The notes: generated from the letters alone by a model not told the origin. Shown: positions 16,140-24,548, counted from the first letter of the stretch. The stretch: DNA of 50,662 bases from Methylobacterium dankookense (GCF_902141855.1 NZ_CABFVH010000043.1:1-50662), one strand, 5' to 3'. Made by a program: numbers and translations.

Positions 16140-18389
16140 TCAGGCGCCCGACAGACGGGCCTTGGACAGCGGCAGGCTGCGCGGGCGGCTGCCGGTGAGC
16201 GCGGCGACCGCGTTGACGACCGCGGGCGGCACACCCGGCAGCCCCGGCTCGCCGATGCCGCCCATCGGCGCCCCGCTCTCCACGATCGCCACGTGCACAC
16301 GGGGCATCCGCTCCCGGTCGAGGATCGGGTAGGCGTCGAAGTTCCGCGCCTGCCGCTGCCCGCCTTCGTAGACCACCTGCTCCAGCAGCGTCGACGACAG
16401 GCCGAGCGCGGCCGCGCCTTCCACCTGCCGCTTGACGATCCCCGGGTTGACCACGCTGCCCGGGTCGATGGCGATCCAGAGGTCGTGCACCCTGGCCTCG
16501 CCGTCCTTCAGCGAGACCTCGGCGATCGTCGCCGTCTCGGAGCCGAAGGGCGAGGCCATCGAGACGCCGCGCGCCCGGCGCGTTCCGTCCTCGGCCGTGA
16601 ACGGCCCCCGCCGCCAGCCGCCCGCGAGATCGGCGACCGTCTGCAGGAGCGTGCGGTGGCGCGCACTGTCCGTCAGGAGCGCCATGCGCAGGTCGAACGG
16701 GTCCTTGCCCCCGGCCTGCGCGACCTCGTCGAGGAAGCTCTCGTAGAAGTAGTCGTTCATCGAGTGACCGACCGAGCGCCAGAACGCGATCGTCACCGGG
16801 TGGGGCACCTTCACGTAGTCGAGGCGCCGGTTCGGGATGGCGTAGGGCTTCTTGTCGAGGCCCTCGACCACCGAGGAGTCGACGGGCGACTTGAACAGGG
16901 CTCCGAACCAGCGCCCGATCGGCCCTTCGCCCACCGCCGTCGTCTGCAGCGCCACCGGAAGACCATCAGGTCCGAGCGCGGCCTTGAAGCGCGCGAAGCT
17001 CAGGGGGCGTACGGCGTCCATGCCGAACTCCTCCTCCCGCGACCACAGCACCCGCACCGGCCGTCCCGTCGCCTTGGCGAGCAGGATCGCCTGCGGGAAG
17101 GGGCTGGCCGGACCGTAGTAGAAGTGGCGCCCGAAGAAGCCGCCGAGCATCGGCGAATGGATGCGCACGTCGTCAGGCTGCAGGCCCGCGACCTTGGCGG
17201 CGACCTGCTGGAATAGCTCTGGCATCTGGTTGGGCAGCCAGAGGTCGAGGCTGCCGTCGGCGGCGAAGCGCGCGACCGCCGAGGGCGGTTCGAGCTGCGC
17301 GTGGGCGAGGTAGGGGGCGTCGTATTCCGCCTCGACGACCTTCGTGGCCTTGGCGAAGGCGGAGTCCGGGTCGCCTTCCTGCTCGGCCGGGATGCCGGGC
17401 GCGGTCGAGTCCTTCAGCGCCGCCAGCATCGCGGCCGAGGAGAAGCCGGCCGAGACCGTATCGACGCCCTCCGGCGCGGGCTTGGTCCAGGTCACCGCCA
17501 GGGCGTCCGCGCCCTTGCGGGCCCGCCACCACGTATCGGCCACGACCGCCACGGCGCCCGGCAACCGGTGGATACTCTGGACGCCCGGCAGGGCGCGCAC
17601 CTCCGCCTCGTTGGCGATCGCCTCCGGCTCTGTTCCGAGATGGGGCGCGTGCCGGACGGCGGCGTGCAGCATCCCGTCGATGCGAATGTCGATGCTGTAG
17701 ACCGCCCGACCCGTGGACTTGTCGCGCATGTCGAGACGCGCCACCGGTTTGCCGATCCAGCGGAAATCCTTGGCGGCCTTCAGAGGCACGTCGTCCCGCG
17801 GTTGCAGCGCGAGTGCGGCTGCGGCGAGCTCGCCGTAGCCCAGAGCGCGGCCGCTGCCCGCGTGGATCACGCGCCCGTCCTCGGTGGTGAGAGAGGCCTG
17901 CGGCACGGCGAGCTTGGCGGCGGCTGCGCGCAGCAGCATCTCGCGGGCGGTGGCGCCCAACCGCCGCATCGCCTCGAAGCTCGAGCGCGTCGAGAAGGAG
18001 CCGCCGGTCATGCGAAGGCCGTTGACCACCGCGTAGTCCGGACCGGGCGGGGCGCATTCCACCGCGAAGCGGGCGGGGTCGAGGTCGAGCTCCTCGCCGA
18101 TCGTCTGGGCGAGCCCGGTATTGATGCCCTGTCCGCCCTCCACGAAGGGGCTGAGCAGGCGCACCGAGTTGTCAGGGCGGATCTCCAGGAAGGCGGCCAC
18201 GCGCGTGCCGGGCTTCGGCGCGACGGCTGCGGGTCCTTCGGCGCGGGTCTGGGCGACGGCGGGTTCCAGCCGCAAGCCAACGCCGAGCAGGAGCGCGCCC
18301 GAGGCCGCTCCCAGGAAGCCGCGGCGGGAGAGGTTGCGCACCGGCTCGCGGTCGTGGCCTCCGGCGCGGAGGGGCGAGAGGTCGTTCAC
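16140..18389 (-). CDS. molybdenum hydroxylase large subunit (IorB-like, Tat-exported)
   Basis: The protein has about 749 residues. The N-terminus has a Tat signal (NLSRRGFLGAASGALLLGVG). The rest is the molybdopterin-binding subunit of the xanthine oxidase superfamily, most like isoquinoline 1-oxidoreductase IorB and membrane-side aldehyde dehydrogenases; GGFFGRHFYYGPASPFPQAI and a C-terminal GGIGEPGLPGVPPAVVNAVA (with the catalytic Glu region) are recognisable. GTG 18389 is preferred for its GGGAGGG ribosome site; longer frames run antisense to the small-subunit gene. It pairs with the 2Fe-2S subunit 11 bp upstream. The substrate (aldehyde or N-heterocycle) is not predictable. A cytochrome acceptor is not encoded here. 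Confidence 0.9.
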   Translation of the reverse strand: MNDLSPLRAGGHDREPVRNLSRRGFLGAASGALLLGVGLRLEPAVAQTRAEGPAAVAPKPGTRVAAFLEIRPDNSVRLLSPFVEGGQGINTGLAQTIGEELDLDPARFAVECAPPGPDYAVVNGLRMTGGSFSTRSSFEAMRRLGATAREMLLRAAAAKLAVPQASLTTEDGRVIHAGSGRALGYGELAAAALALQPRDDVPLKAAKDFRWIGKPVARLDMRDKSTGRAVYSIDIRIDGMLHAAVRHAPHLGTEPEAIANEAEVRALPGVQSIHRLPGAVAVVADTWWRARKGADALAVTWTKPAPEGVDTVSAGFSSAAMLAALKDSTAPGIPAEQEGDPDSAFAKATKVVEAEYDAPYLAHAQLEPPSAVARFAADGSLDLWLPNQMPELFQQVAAKVAGLQPDDVRIHSPMLGGFFGRHFYYGPASPFPQAILLAKATGRPVRVLWSREEEFGMDAVRPLSFARFKAALGPDGLPVALQTTAVGEGPIGRWFGALFKSPVDSSVVEGLDKKPYAIPNRRLDYVKVPHPVTIAFWRSVGHSMNDYFYESFLDEVAQAGGKDPFDLRMALLTDSARHRTLLQTVADLAGGWRRGPFTAEDGTRRARGVSMASPFGSETATIAEVSLKDGEARVHDLWIAIDPGSVVNPGIVKRQVEGAAALGLSSTLLEQVVYEGGQRQARNFDAYPILDRERMPRVHVAIVESGAPMGGIGEPGLPGVPPAVVNAVAALTGSRPRSLPLSKARLSGA

Positions 18390-18400
18390 GGCACCCTCCC

Positions 18401-18847
18401 TCAGGCCGCGGCCTGCCGCACGGCGGCGGCGATGGCGTTGTAGGTGCCGCAGCGGCACAGGTTCGTCATCGCACCCGCGATGTCGTCCTCGGAGGGCTTC
18501 GGCGTCTGCTTGAGGAGGCTCGTCGCCGCCAGCACCTGCCCGGACTGGCAGTAGCCGCATTGCGGCACCTCGATCCCGACCCAGGCGGCGACCACCCGGG
18601 CGCCGACGGGATCCTGCTCGATCGCCTCGATGGTGGTGACCGCCTGATCGCCCACGCTCTCCAGCGGGATCTGGCAGGAGCGGGCGGCCTGGCCGTCGAG
18701 GAGCACCGTGCAGGCGCCGCACTGGCCGATGCCGCACCCGTACTTGGTGCCGGTCAGCCCGAGGCTGTCGCGCAGCACGAAGAGAAGCGGCGTGTCGGGC
18801 TCCGCCTCGACCCTGTAGGGCTGCGCGTTGATCGTGAGCGTGATCAT
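18401..18847 (-). CDS. (2Fe-2S)-binding subunit of molybdenum hydroxylase (IorA-like)
   Basis: The protein has 148 residues. The N-terminal plant-type ferredoxin domain has CGIGQCGACTVLLDG and a downstream Cys (AARSC); the C-terminal helical domain has CGYCQSGQ and CRCGTYNAI, which bind the second 2Fe-2S cluster. It passes electrons from the molybdenum site of the large subunit, whose gene starts 11 bp downstream. Homology begins at ATG 18847. It is the first gene of the iorA-iorB-hydrolase unit, with a promoter-like AACCTTCGTATGAT sequence about 110 bp upstream. Confidence 0.93.
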   Translation of the reverse strand: MITLTINAQPYRVEAEPDTPLLFVLRDSLGLTGTKYGCGIGQCGACTVLLDGQAARSCQIPLESVGDQAVTTIEAIEQDPVGARVVAAWVGIEVPQCGYCQSGQVLAATSLLKQTPKPSEDDIAGAMTNLCRCGTYNAIAAAVRQAAA

Positions 18848-19217
18848 CGTTCGACCTCGTGGGATAAGGGGCGACCGCATCCTGGCCGTGAGGAGCGACG
18901 GCTGCGGCCAGGTCTCGTGCCGAGAGAGGTACTGCCGCTGCCGTCCACGCGGAATCATACGAAGGTTAGGGGTGCTCATCCGAAGAGACGCCCGACCGAG
19001 CGACCTCTCCCAAGACCAGTGATCGTGGGCACCCGTGCAATGGCGGCGCAGGGCTCACATGAAACCTTCGTATGGGCGCGCTCGCGGAAGGTGTGAGTCC
19101 GGTAAGACCTGTCAGCGATAGCACCGAGCCTTCGGTCCGCGCAGTCTATCCGTGCCGTCGAGCCCGAGAGTTTGGCTCGCGTCCAGCGGCATGATCGACC
19201 CAGCGCGGAGGCAGACG
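18848..19217. promoter_or_regulatory. divergent promoter region with two outward-facing 12-bp sites
   Basis: AACCTTCGTATG occurs on the minus strand at 18956-18967, followed by AT so that TATGAT could be a -10 element for the molybdenum hydroxylase genes, and again on the plus strand at 19063-19074 facing the SDR gene. The two are perfect inverted copies about 107 bp apart. No gene was recognised in this 370-bp region. It looks like a shared control region for both divergent units. Confidence 0.5.
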
Positions 19218-19976
19218 ATGAAACTGACTGGCAATACGATTCTCATCACCGGCGGCACATCCGGCATAGGCCGCGGTTTCGCCGAGGCCTTTCACAGGCT
19301 TGGCAATCAGGTGATCATCGCGGGCCGTCGCCGGACGCTCCTCGACGCGGTGACCGAGGCCAACCCCGGGATGAAGGCGGTCGAGCTCGACATCAACGAT
19401 CCCTCGGCGATCAAGGCGGTGGCGGCTGGCGTCGTCGCCGAGTTCCCGATGCTGAACGTGCTGTTCAACAATGCCGGCATCATGCCGTTCGACGACGCCT
19501 CGGGCGCGATGGACGACGCCGTCGTTCAGTCGATCCTGACGACGAACCTGCTCGGGCCGATCCGGATGACCTCTGCCCTGATCGAGCACCTGAAGGCGCA
19601 GCCGCGGGCGACGATCATCAACAACACCTCGGTCCTCGCCTTCATGCCGCTCGCGAGCACGGCGGTCTATTCGGCGAGCAAGGCCGCGCTCCACGCCTAC
19701 ACGCTGTCGCAGCGCTTCATGCTGCGCGAGACCAGTGTCACGGTCCAGGAGGTCGCGCCGCCTTGGGTCGATACCGGCCTGGTCGGGAAGAGCGGCGATC
19801 CCCGCGCCATGCCGCTCGACGCCTTCATCGCCGAGACCATGGCGGGGCTCGCCACGGAGGTCGAGGAAGTCGTGGTCGATGCGGCGCGCCCGGTGCGGGG
19901 CAATCCCGGCGCGAACGAGCACGCGATGATCAACGCCTTCAACGCCTCGCTGATCAGCGATCCGATCTCGGTCTGA
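19218..19976 (+). CDS. short-chain dehydrogenase/reductase (DltE-like)
   Basis: The protein has 252 residues, a classical SDR. The NAD(P)-binding motif is TGGTSGIGRGFAEAF (TGxxxGxG), the structural motif is NNAG, and the catalytic set is Ser in NNTSVLAF with YSASK (Tyr and Lys). A basic pair in IIAGRRRTLL suggests NADPH preference. It resembles the DltE-type oxidoreductases, whose substrates are unknown. ATG 19218 follows GGAGG by 6 nt. It is transcribed divergently from the molybdenum hydroxylase unit and is followed at once by a RIME-like repeat. Confidence 0.9.
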   Translation: MKLTGNTILITGGTSGIGRGFAEAFHRLGNQVIIAGRRRTLLDAVTEANPGMKAVELDINDPSAIKAVAAGVVAEFPMLNVLFNNAGIMPFDDASGAMDDAVVQSILTTNLLGPIRMTSALIEHLKAQPRATIINNTSVLAFMPLASTAVYSASKAALHAYTLSQRFMLRETSVTVQEVAPPWVDTGLVGKSGDPRAMPLDAFIAETMAGLATEVEEVVVDAARPVRGNPGANEHAMINAFNASLISDPISV

Positions 19977-19997
19977 GGCAGGCTGCGCGGGCAGGCC

Positions 19998-20102
19998 TAG
20001 AGCCCTTCCCGATCGCATTGCAATCGGGAAGGGCTCCAAGCTCTTGTTGTGACGCGCTCTCTTGCGCCGAACCGGTGTCCACTTCGGCGGAAAGCGACCT
20101 AG
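19998..20102. repeat. RIME-like palindromic repeat, copy 3
   Basis: A perfect 14-bp-arm stem (20000-20013 with 20023-20036) is followed by the same tail as at 523-592: CTCTTGTTGTGACGCGCTCT, CTTGCGCCGAACCGGTGTCC, then ACTTCGGCGGAAAGCG. It sits between the convergent SDR and ketopantoate-reductase-like genes. Near identity to copy 1 over about 60 bp suggests recent spread or conversion. Confidence 0.8.
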
Positions 20103-20120
20103 AGTCAGCCCGCGCCCGTC

Positions 20121-21023
20121 TCACGCAGGGGCATCCGAGCCCGACTCCAGCGCTTTCACCAGCGCGTGCAGCATCCGGTTGACCGGCGTCGGCACGCCGA
20201 GCGCGGCACCCCGGCGGACGATGAAGCCGTTCAGGTGATCGATCTCGCTCGGCCTGCCACGGATCACATCCTGAGCCGTCGATGACAGCTGGCCCGGCAT
20301 GGTCTCGGCCAGCGCGAGCACGCGCGCGAGCGTATCGTCGGGAAGCCGCACATCCGCGGCCCCCGCGACCGCGACGCATTCCGCGACAATATCGGCCATG
20401 ACCGCTGGGACGCCCGCGACGCCGAGCAGGCGGCCGTAGGGAAGACGCGTCACCGCCGACAGCGCGTTGTAGGCGCAGTTCAGCACAAGCTTGCTCCAGA
20501 GGGCATCGACCGCGTTCGGTGAGACCGTCGACGGGATGCCTGCCGCGCGGAACGCGGCCGCGACCGCCGCGCTTGCGGGGCCGGCCCCGATCATGAGGTC
20601 GCCGCGACCGAGATGCCGAACGTGGCCCGGTCCCGCCATCTCGGTCGCCACATAGACCGCCACCGGCACCACGTCCCGACCGAGCACGGTACAGAGCCGG
20701 TCGGCGTTGTCGACGCCGTTCTGCAGGCTGAGGACCGCGGCACCTGATGGCAGGACCGGGACGAGGCCGCGTCCGGCAGCTTCCGTGTCTCCGGACTTCA
20801 CGCAGATCAGGACCACCTCCGCGCCCGCCACGCCGTCGATCTCGGTGGTGGCGTCGAGCGACACGGTCCTGCGACCTGCCGCGGTCTCGAGGATGAGGCC
20901 CCGCGCCTGGATCGCCGCGACGTGCGACGCGCGTCCGATCAGGGTGACGGCGTGGCCGGCGCATGCCAGCAAGCCACCGTAGTAGCAGCCAACCGAGCCC
21001 GCCCCCACCACCGCGACCTTCAT
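20121..21023 (-). CDS. ketopantoate reductase family protein (2-dehydropantoate 2-reductase-like)
   Basis: The protein has 300 residues. The N-terminal Rossmann motif is VAVVGAGSVGCYYGGLL; further on come VLICVKSGDTEAAG and SLQNGVDN, and the C-terminal helical domain has LWSKLVLNCAYNALSAVTRL and EIDHLNGFIVRRG, typical of the ApbA/PanE family. PanE makes pantoate for coenzyme A with NADPH, but family members often act on other 2-oxo acids, and nothing nearby points to pantothenate synthesis. ATG 21023 is the clear start. It is a single gene, convergent with the SDR gene. Confidence 0.87.
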   Translation of the reverse strand: MKVAVVGAGSVGCYYGGLLACAGHAVTLIGRASHVAAIQARGLILETAAGRRTVSLDATTEIDGVAGAEVVLICVKSGDTEAAGRGLVPVLPSGAAVLSLQNGVDNADRLCTVLGRDVVPVAVYVATEMAGPGHVRHLGRGDLMIGAGPASAAVAAAFRAAGIPSTVSPNAVDALWSKLVLNCAYNALSAVTRLPYGRLLGVAGVPAVMADIVAECVAVAGAADVRLPDDTLARVLALAETMPGQLSSTAQDVIRGRPSEIDHLNGFIVRRGAALGVPTPVNRMLHALVKALESGSDAPA

Positions 21024-21073
21024 GCGCCCCCCCTCGCGGCCGCCGGCCGACCCCGCAGACCGCTTTAAGCAAC

Positions 21074-21117
21074 GCCGTGCCCGCCTGCCAGCACAGGGGC
21101 TGGCAAGCGGGCACGGC
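21074..21117. repeat. 19-bp-arm inverted repeat
   Basis: Arms 21074-21092 and 21099-21117 pair with one mismatch around a 6-nt loop. It lies between the ketopantoate-reductase-like gene and a flavoprotein fragment. It may be a terminator-like hairpin of the lost flavoprotein locus or a palindromic repeat; no T-run is present. Confidence 0.6.
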
Positions 21118-21125
21118 GCTCTCCG

Positions 21126-21353
21126 GTGCGTGGCGATCCGGTGCGTGAGGCGGCGCCGCTCACGAACATCGAGGCGCTGGAGCTCGACGCGCTGCCGGCC
21201 CCCCTCGTCGTGCTCGGCGGCGGCTACGCGGGGCTCGGTCAGCGGGCGGCCGCCCGCCTCTTCGGCTGGGATGCGCCTGTCGCCGAGAGGTCGCGCCGGC
21301 ATCTGAGGACAGTGCGCCGGCTCATAGCCAAAAGCGCAACCACAAGTCGATAG
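21126..21353 (+). pseudogene. pyridine nucleotide-disulfide oxidoreductase fragment (mercuric reductase-like)
   Basis: The plus-strand translation includes TNIEALELDALPAPLVVLGG followed by GYAGLGQRAAARLFGW. This is the entry to the NAD(P)-binding domain (GGGYxGLE) of mercuric-reductase/dihydrolipoamide-dehydrogenase-like flavoproteins, which are normally about 450-480 residues. Only about 45 residues are similar, flanked by unrelated sequence, and the usual Glu after GL is replaced. It is a relic of a lost gene. The rest of the 475-bp gap up to 21498 holds no recognised gene. Confidence 0.6.
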
Positions 21354-21498
21354 CCTATCCGCGTGTCTGGGTACGTTCCGCCGCGCCGTGCGACACGCAG
21401 GAGTTGAGCCATGCACAGCTCAGCCGCTTGATCGGACGCGGATGCGACCTGTAAGTACAGGCTTTGCAGGACAGCCTGGCAGGGGCGAGGGCTCGTCG

Positions 21499-22167
21499 AT
21501 GACGATGGCAGGCAACATTCGGGGCGCCGCGGCGAAGCCGATCGCTGACACGACATCCCCCCTGGTGGTCATCGTGGAGGACGACGAGGGCGTCCGGGAG
21601 GGCCTTCAGGATCTCCTGCGCTCCGTTGGACTTGACACGCTCGCCTTCGGCTCGACGGGCGATCTCCTCGCCGCGACCCTGCCGGATCGTCCCGGCTGCC
21701 TGATCCTCGACGTGCGGCTGCCGGGCTCGAGCGGCCTCGACCTCCAGGCGAGGCTCGTCGCACTGGGCAACCGCATGCCGATCATCTTCATGACCGGACA
21801 CGGCGACATTCCCATGAGTGTCCAGGCCATGAAGGCGGGTGCCCTCGACTTCCTGACCAAGCCTTTCCGCGATCAGGACATGCTCGACGCGATCGCCGTC
21901 GCGATCGAGCGGGACCGGGGCCGGCGCGCGTCGCGCGCCGGCATCGCGGAGCTCGAAGCCCTCGCGGCAACCCTGACGGCGCGCGAGGCGGAGGTCATGC
22001 ACCAAGTCGTCAAGGGCTTGCTCAACAAGCAGATCGCCCACGCGCTCGGCATCAGCGAGATCACGGTCAAGATCCACCGCGGCAACGTCATGCGGAAGAT
22101 GGGGGCTGGATCCGTGGCTGATCTCGTGCGCAAGACGGAATTGCTGAAGGCGCCAGCGAACGCTTGA
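21499..22167 (+). CDS. FixJ/NarL-type response regulator
   Basis: The protein has 222 residues. The receiver domain has acidic VIVEDDEGV, the phospho-acceptor Asp71 in LILDVRLPGSSGLDLQ, Thr in FMTGHGDIPMSVQAMKAGA and Lys121 in FLTKPF, which is the FixJ-subfamily form. A LuxR-type helix-turn-helix follows (LTAREAEVMHQVVKGLLNKQ then HALGISEITVKIHRGNVMRK). ATG 21499 has GAGGG 7 nt upstream; an ATG two codons later is possible. No kinase adjoins it. The PAS kinase at 13864-15102 is of the matching FixL-like class, and the single-domain regulator at 22484 is the next gene. Confidence 0.9.
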   Translation: MTMAGNIRGAAAKPIADTTSPLVVIVEDDEGVREGLQDLLRSVGLDTLAFGSTGDLLAATLPDRPGCLILDVRLPGSSGLDLQARLVALGNRMPIIFMTGHGDIPMSVQAMKAGALDFLTKPFRDQDMLDAIAVAIERDRGRRASRAGIAELEALAATLTAREAEVMHQVVKGLLNKQIAHALGISEITVKIHRGNVMRKMGAGSVADLVRKTELLKAPANA

Positions 22168-22483
22168 CCCGACCGTCCGTGCGACCTTGCTGAGACCGAT
22201 CCACGCGGAACGATCTCGGATCCCGACGCGTTGCCGGCCGTACGGCCTCGAAGAATTGAGACGGTCCTGATCGATCAATTCTGCGCGAGTAGGGGCTGAA
22301 TATTTAAATTCTGTCTTGATGAATGAGGCCGGAGACTGCGCAGCGGCTCGGTTCGATGATGCATGGCGCGCGTGAACGCGTGTCAGTCGGGCGCATCAGA
22401 CCAACGTATAATATCATCGGATCGGCGGCCGGCTCACTGAAGTGGTGTCGACGCGCCTCCGAGAGGCATCGGAAGGAAAATCT
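22168..22483. promoter_or_regulatory. AT-rich intergenic region with promoter and hairpin
   Basis: AGAATTGA at 22252-22259 pairs with TCAATTCT at 22275-22282, forming a possible terminator or operator after the FixJ-like gene. An AT-rich patch follows near 22298-22318. A consensus -10 hexamer TATAAT stands at 22407-22412, 72 bp before the GTG of the single-domain response regulator; the -35 is weak. No gene was recognised in the 316 bp. Confidence 0.5.
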
Positions 22484-22855
22484 GTGTCGGTCGGGAAGAA
22501 AGCGGTTGCCGTCGTAGACGACGACGAGGCGGTTCTGGACGCAACGTCCAGCTTCCTCGAGGCGTTGGGCTACGACGCGCTCGCGTTCAGTTCGGGCGAA
22601 GCGTTCCTGGCCTCGGATGCGGGTGGCGACGTCTCCTGCCTCCTGACCGACGTGAACATGCCGGGGATCAGCGGCCTCGAACTGCAGGATCGCGTCCGAC
22701 AGCTACGCCCTGCTCTCCCGATCATCATGATGACTGCGCTAACCGATGACGCGCTCCGGCGGCGCGCCGTTGCCGGCGGCGCCCGGGATCTGCTTCGCAA
22801 GCCGCTCTCGGCTGACGACCTGATCCGCTGTCTTGAGGACACGCTTGGATCCTGA
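22484..22855 (+). CDS. single-domain response regulator (receiver only)
   Basis: The protein has 123 residues and consists of one receiver domain: acidic VVDDDEAVLDA, phospho-acceptor Asp56 in LLTDVNMPGISGLELQ, Thr in MMTALTDD and Lys106 in LLRKPLSADD. There is no output domain, so it likely acts by phosphotransfer or protein binding, or as the FixJ-type partner of an orphan kinase. GTG 22484 is chosen because GGAAGGA lies about 6 nt upstream; an earlier GTG at 22442 has no such site. It follows the FixJ-like gene on the same strand but has its own promoter-like TATAAT. Confidence 0.85.
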   Translation: MSVGKKAVAVVDDDEAVLDATSSFLEALGYDALAFSSGEAFLASDAGGDVSCLLTDVNMPGISGLELQDRVRQLRPALPIIMMTALTDDALRRRAVAGGARDLLRKPLSADDLIRCLEDTLGS

Positions 22856-23157
22856 AGCCCTGTTGTCGATTCGGGGCGGCGAGTTGCAGGAAAACCTGAG
22901 GGGCATCCCTGTCGATCACGACGGGCTCCCCGTCGTTGCGTTCGGCCTCGTGAACCCGGGTATTTGTCAAGGTTTAGCTGCAACGCTGATAACATCCGCC
23001 TGTGGGGCCGACCTGAAGGGCCGAGATGGGCGCGAAGCCGAACGTCCGGTTCCGGGCAGCGAGCCGATGTCGGCTGATGGCGCATGTCGTAGACGAGCCC
23101 GGCTCCAAACGGTCGCATGGCGTCGCTCCAGGGCATCCGTTCGGGCCGAGACCGCGC
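22856..23157. other. intergenic region, nothing recognised
   Basis: The 302 bp between the convergent single-domain response regulator and SDR genes contain no recognised gene, repeat or clear terminator. Open frames on both strands show no family resemblance. Confidence 0.4.
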
Positions 23158-23886
23158 TCAGGCGGGGATCGGCGAGCCGTCCCAGGCGAAGACGCCGCCG
23201 GTGTCGTCCGCGCTCAGGCCGTTCAGCACGCGCAGGAGATGCGCCGCGCTCTCCTCGGGTGAGAAGACGCCGTCGGCCGTCGGGTCCGGCCGGAAGGGCC
23301 GCGACAGGCCGGAGGCGACCGTGCCCGGATGCAGGCCCACCACGATCGCCTCCGGTCGATTGCGGGCAACCTCGATCGCGAGCGTTCGCAGAATCTGGTT
23401 CAGCGCCGACTTCGAGGCGCGGTAGGCGTACCAGCCGCCAAGTCGGTTGTCGCCGATCGATCCGACCCGCGCCGACAAGGCCGCGAACACGCATCGGCCC
23501 CGTCGCGCCAGCAAGGGCACGAAATGCTTGGCGACGAGCGCAGGGCCGATCGTGTTGACCGAGAAGACGGTGGCCATCGCGGTGGGGTCGAGCGCCCTGA
23601 CCGTCTTCTCGGGCAAGATCCCCGCCCCGTGAAGAAGGCCGGTGGCGACGATGACCAGACCGACCGGTCCGGCTTCGCCGACCCTGGCCGCCGCCGCTGC
23701 AACCGTCGCCTCGTCGCTCAGGTCGATCGGGAGGGTTCGAACGCCCTGCGGGACTGACGAACCCGAGCGGGAGAGCGCGAAGATTGGCGCGTGGGCCGCA
23801 GACTCGGCGAGCGCGCGGATCAAGGCCCCGCCTATGCCGCCGGACGCACCGACGACGACCGCGCTGGTCGAGGGCGAGGCGGTCAA
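23158..23886 (-). CDS. short-chain dehydrogenase/reductase
   Basis: The protein has 242 residues. The cofactor motif is VVVGASGGIGGALIRAL, the catalytic set is Ser in FAALSARVGSIG and YRASKSALNQ (Tyr, Lys), and the C-terminal GVFAWDGSPIPA resembles CsgA-type and YqjQ-like SDRs found beside DUF938 genes. The start TTG 23886 is preferred: GGGAGG lies 6 nt upstream and the SDR fold begins there. The TTG overlaps the TGA of the DUF938 relic, so the two were translationally coupled. Confidence 0.87.
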   Translation of the reverse strand: MTASPSTSAVVVGASGGIGGALIRALAESAAHAPIFALSRSGSSVPQGVRTLPIDLSDEATVAAAAARVGEAGPVGLVIVATGLLHGAGILPEKTVRALDPTAMATVFSVNTIGPALVAKHFVPLLARRGRCVFAALSARVGSIGDNRLGGWYAYRASKSALNQILRTLAIEVARNRPEAIVVGLHPGTVASGLSRPFRPDPTADGVFSPEESAAHLLRVLNGLSADDTGGVFAWDGSPIPA

Positions 23887-24347
23887 GGCGCGACCTCCCT
23901 GTCGACGGTGAAGCCTCGGCGCCCGCGATGAAGGATCAGGCTGAGGTTGCTGGCCGTCATCGCGACGCGCCCGGCCAGATGCAGATCGTGCGCTCGGCCG
24001 GCTGCCGCGACCGCCTCGATGTCGCGGACACCCCAGGAGGCATTCCTCGCGCGCAGGCTTTCGTCGAACGCGGCGTTGCTCGGTGCGGTGCGCACGCCAT
24101 CCTCCCGGAAAGGGCCGTAACGGTAGAGCACACCACAATCCGCGAGCGTCGCTTCCGCGCCAGCTATGAGCCCGATGGTCGCGTCCCAGGGTGCGATGTG
24201 GATCATGTTGGTCGCGACACGACTGCGTCAGCCCGCGCCACCGGCCGCCGCTGACGGATCGCATCGATTGCCAGCGGCGACCGGATGTTCGCCAGCCCGG
24301 CGGCGCGGACATGGGCGACGATCCTGCGACGGGCCTGCGGCTCACCC
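23883..24347 (-). pseudogene. DUF938 methyltransferase-like gene, frameshifted and truncated
   Basis: The last 107 codons (from 24206) read MIHIAPWDATIGLIAGAEAT and TAPSNAAFDESLRARNASWG, which is the C-terminal half of DUF938 SAM-dependent methyltransferase-like proteins. The preceding part, GLANIRSPLAIDAI then RPVARADAVV, is in another frame, so a frameshift lies at about 24207-24216. The N-terminal half with the SAM-binding motif is not found. Family members have about 200 residues. The stop codon overlaps the start of the downstream SDR gene. The remnant may still be partly translated from ATG 24206, but the enzyme is lost. Confidence 0.7.
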
Positions 24348-24548
24348 AAGCTCAGGACCACCGTCAAGCTTCGACACAGAAATACGCTGCAGCCCGCATG
24401 CATGGCTTCAACGAGAAATATGATGCCGTTTGTATCCAGCTTGCTGGGGATCTGCTCTCTGTCGCGGACGAGGCGCTCTAAGACAGCCTGGAGCCGGTGC
24501 AGCGCATACCAGCTTCGGAAAGCCGATGCTCCGCGATAGGGAACGCTC

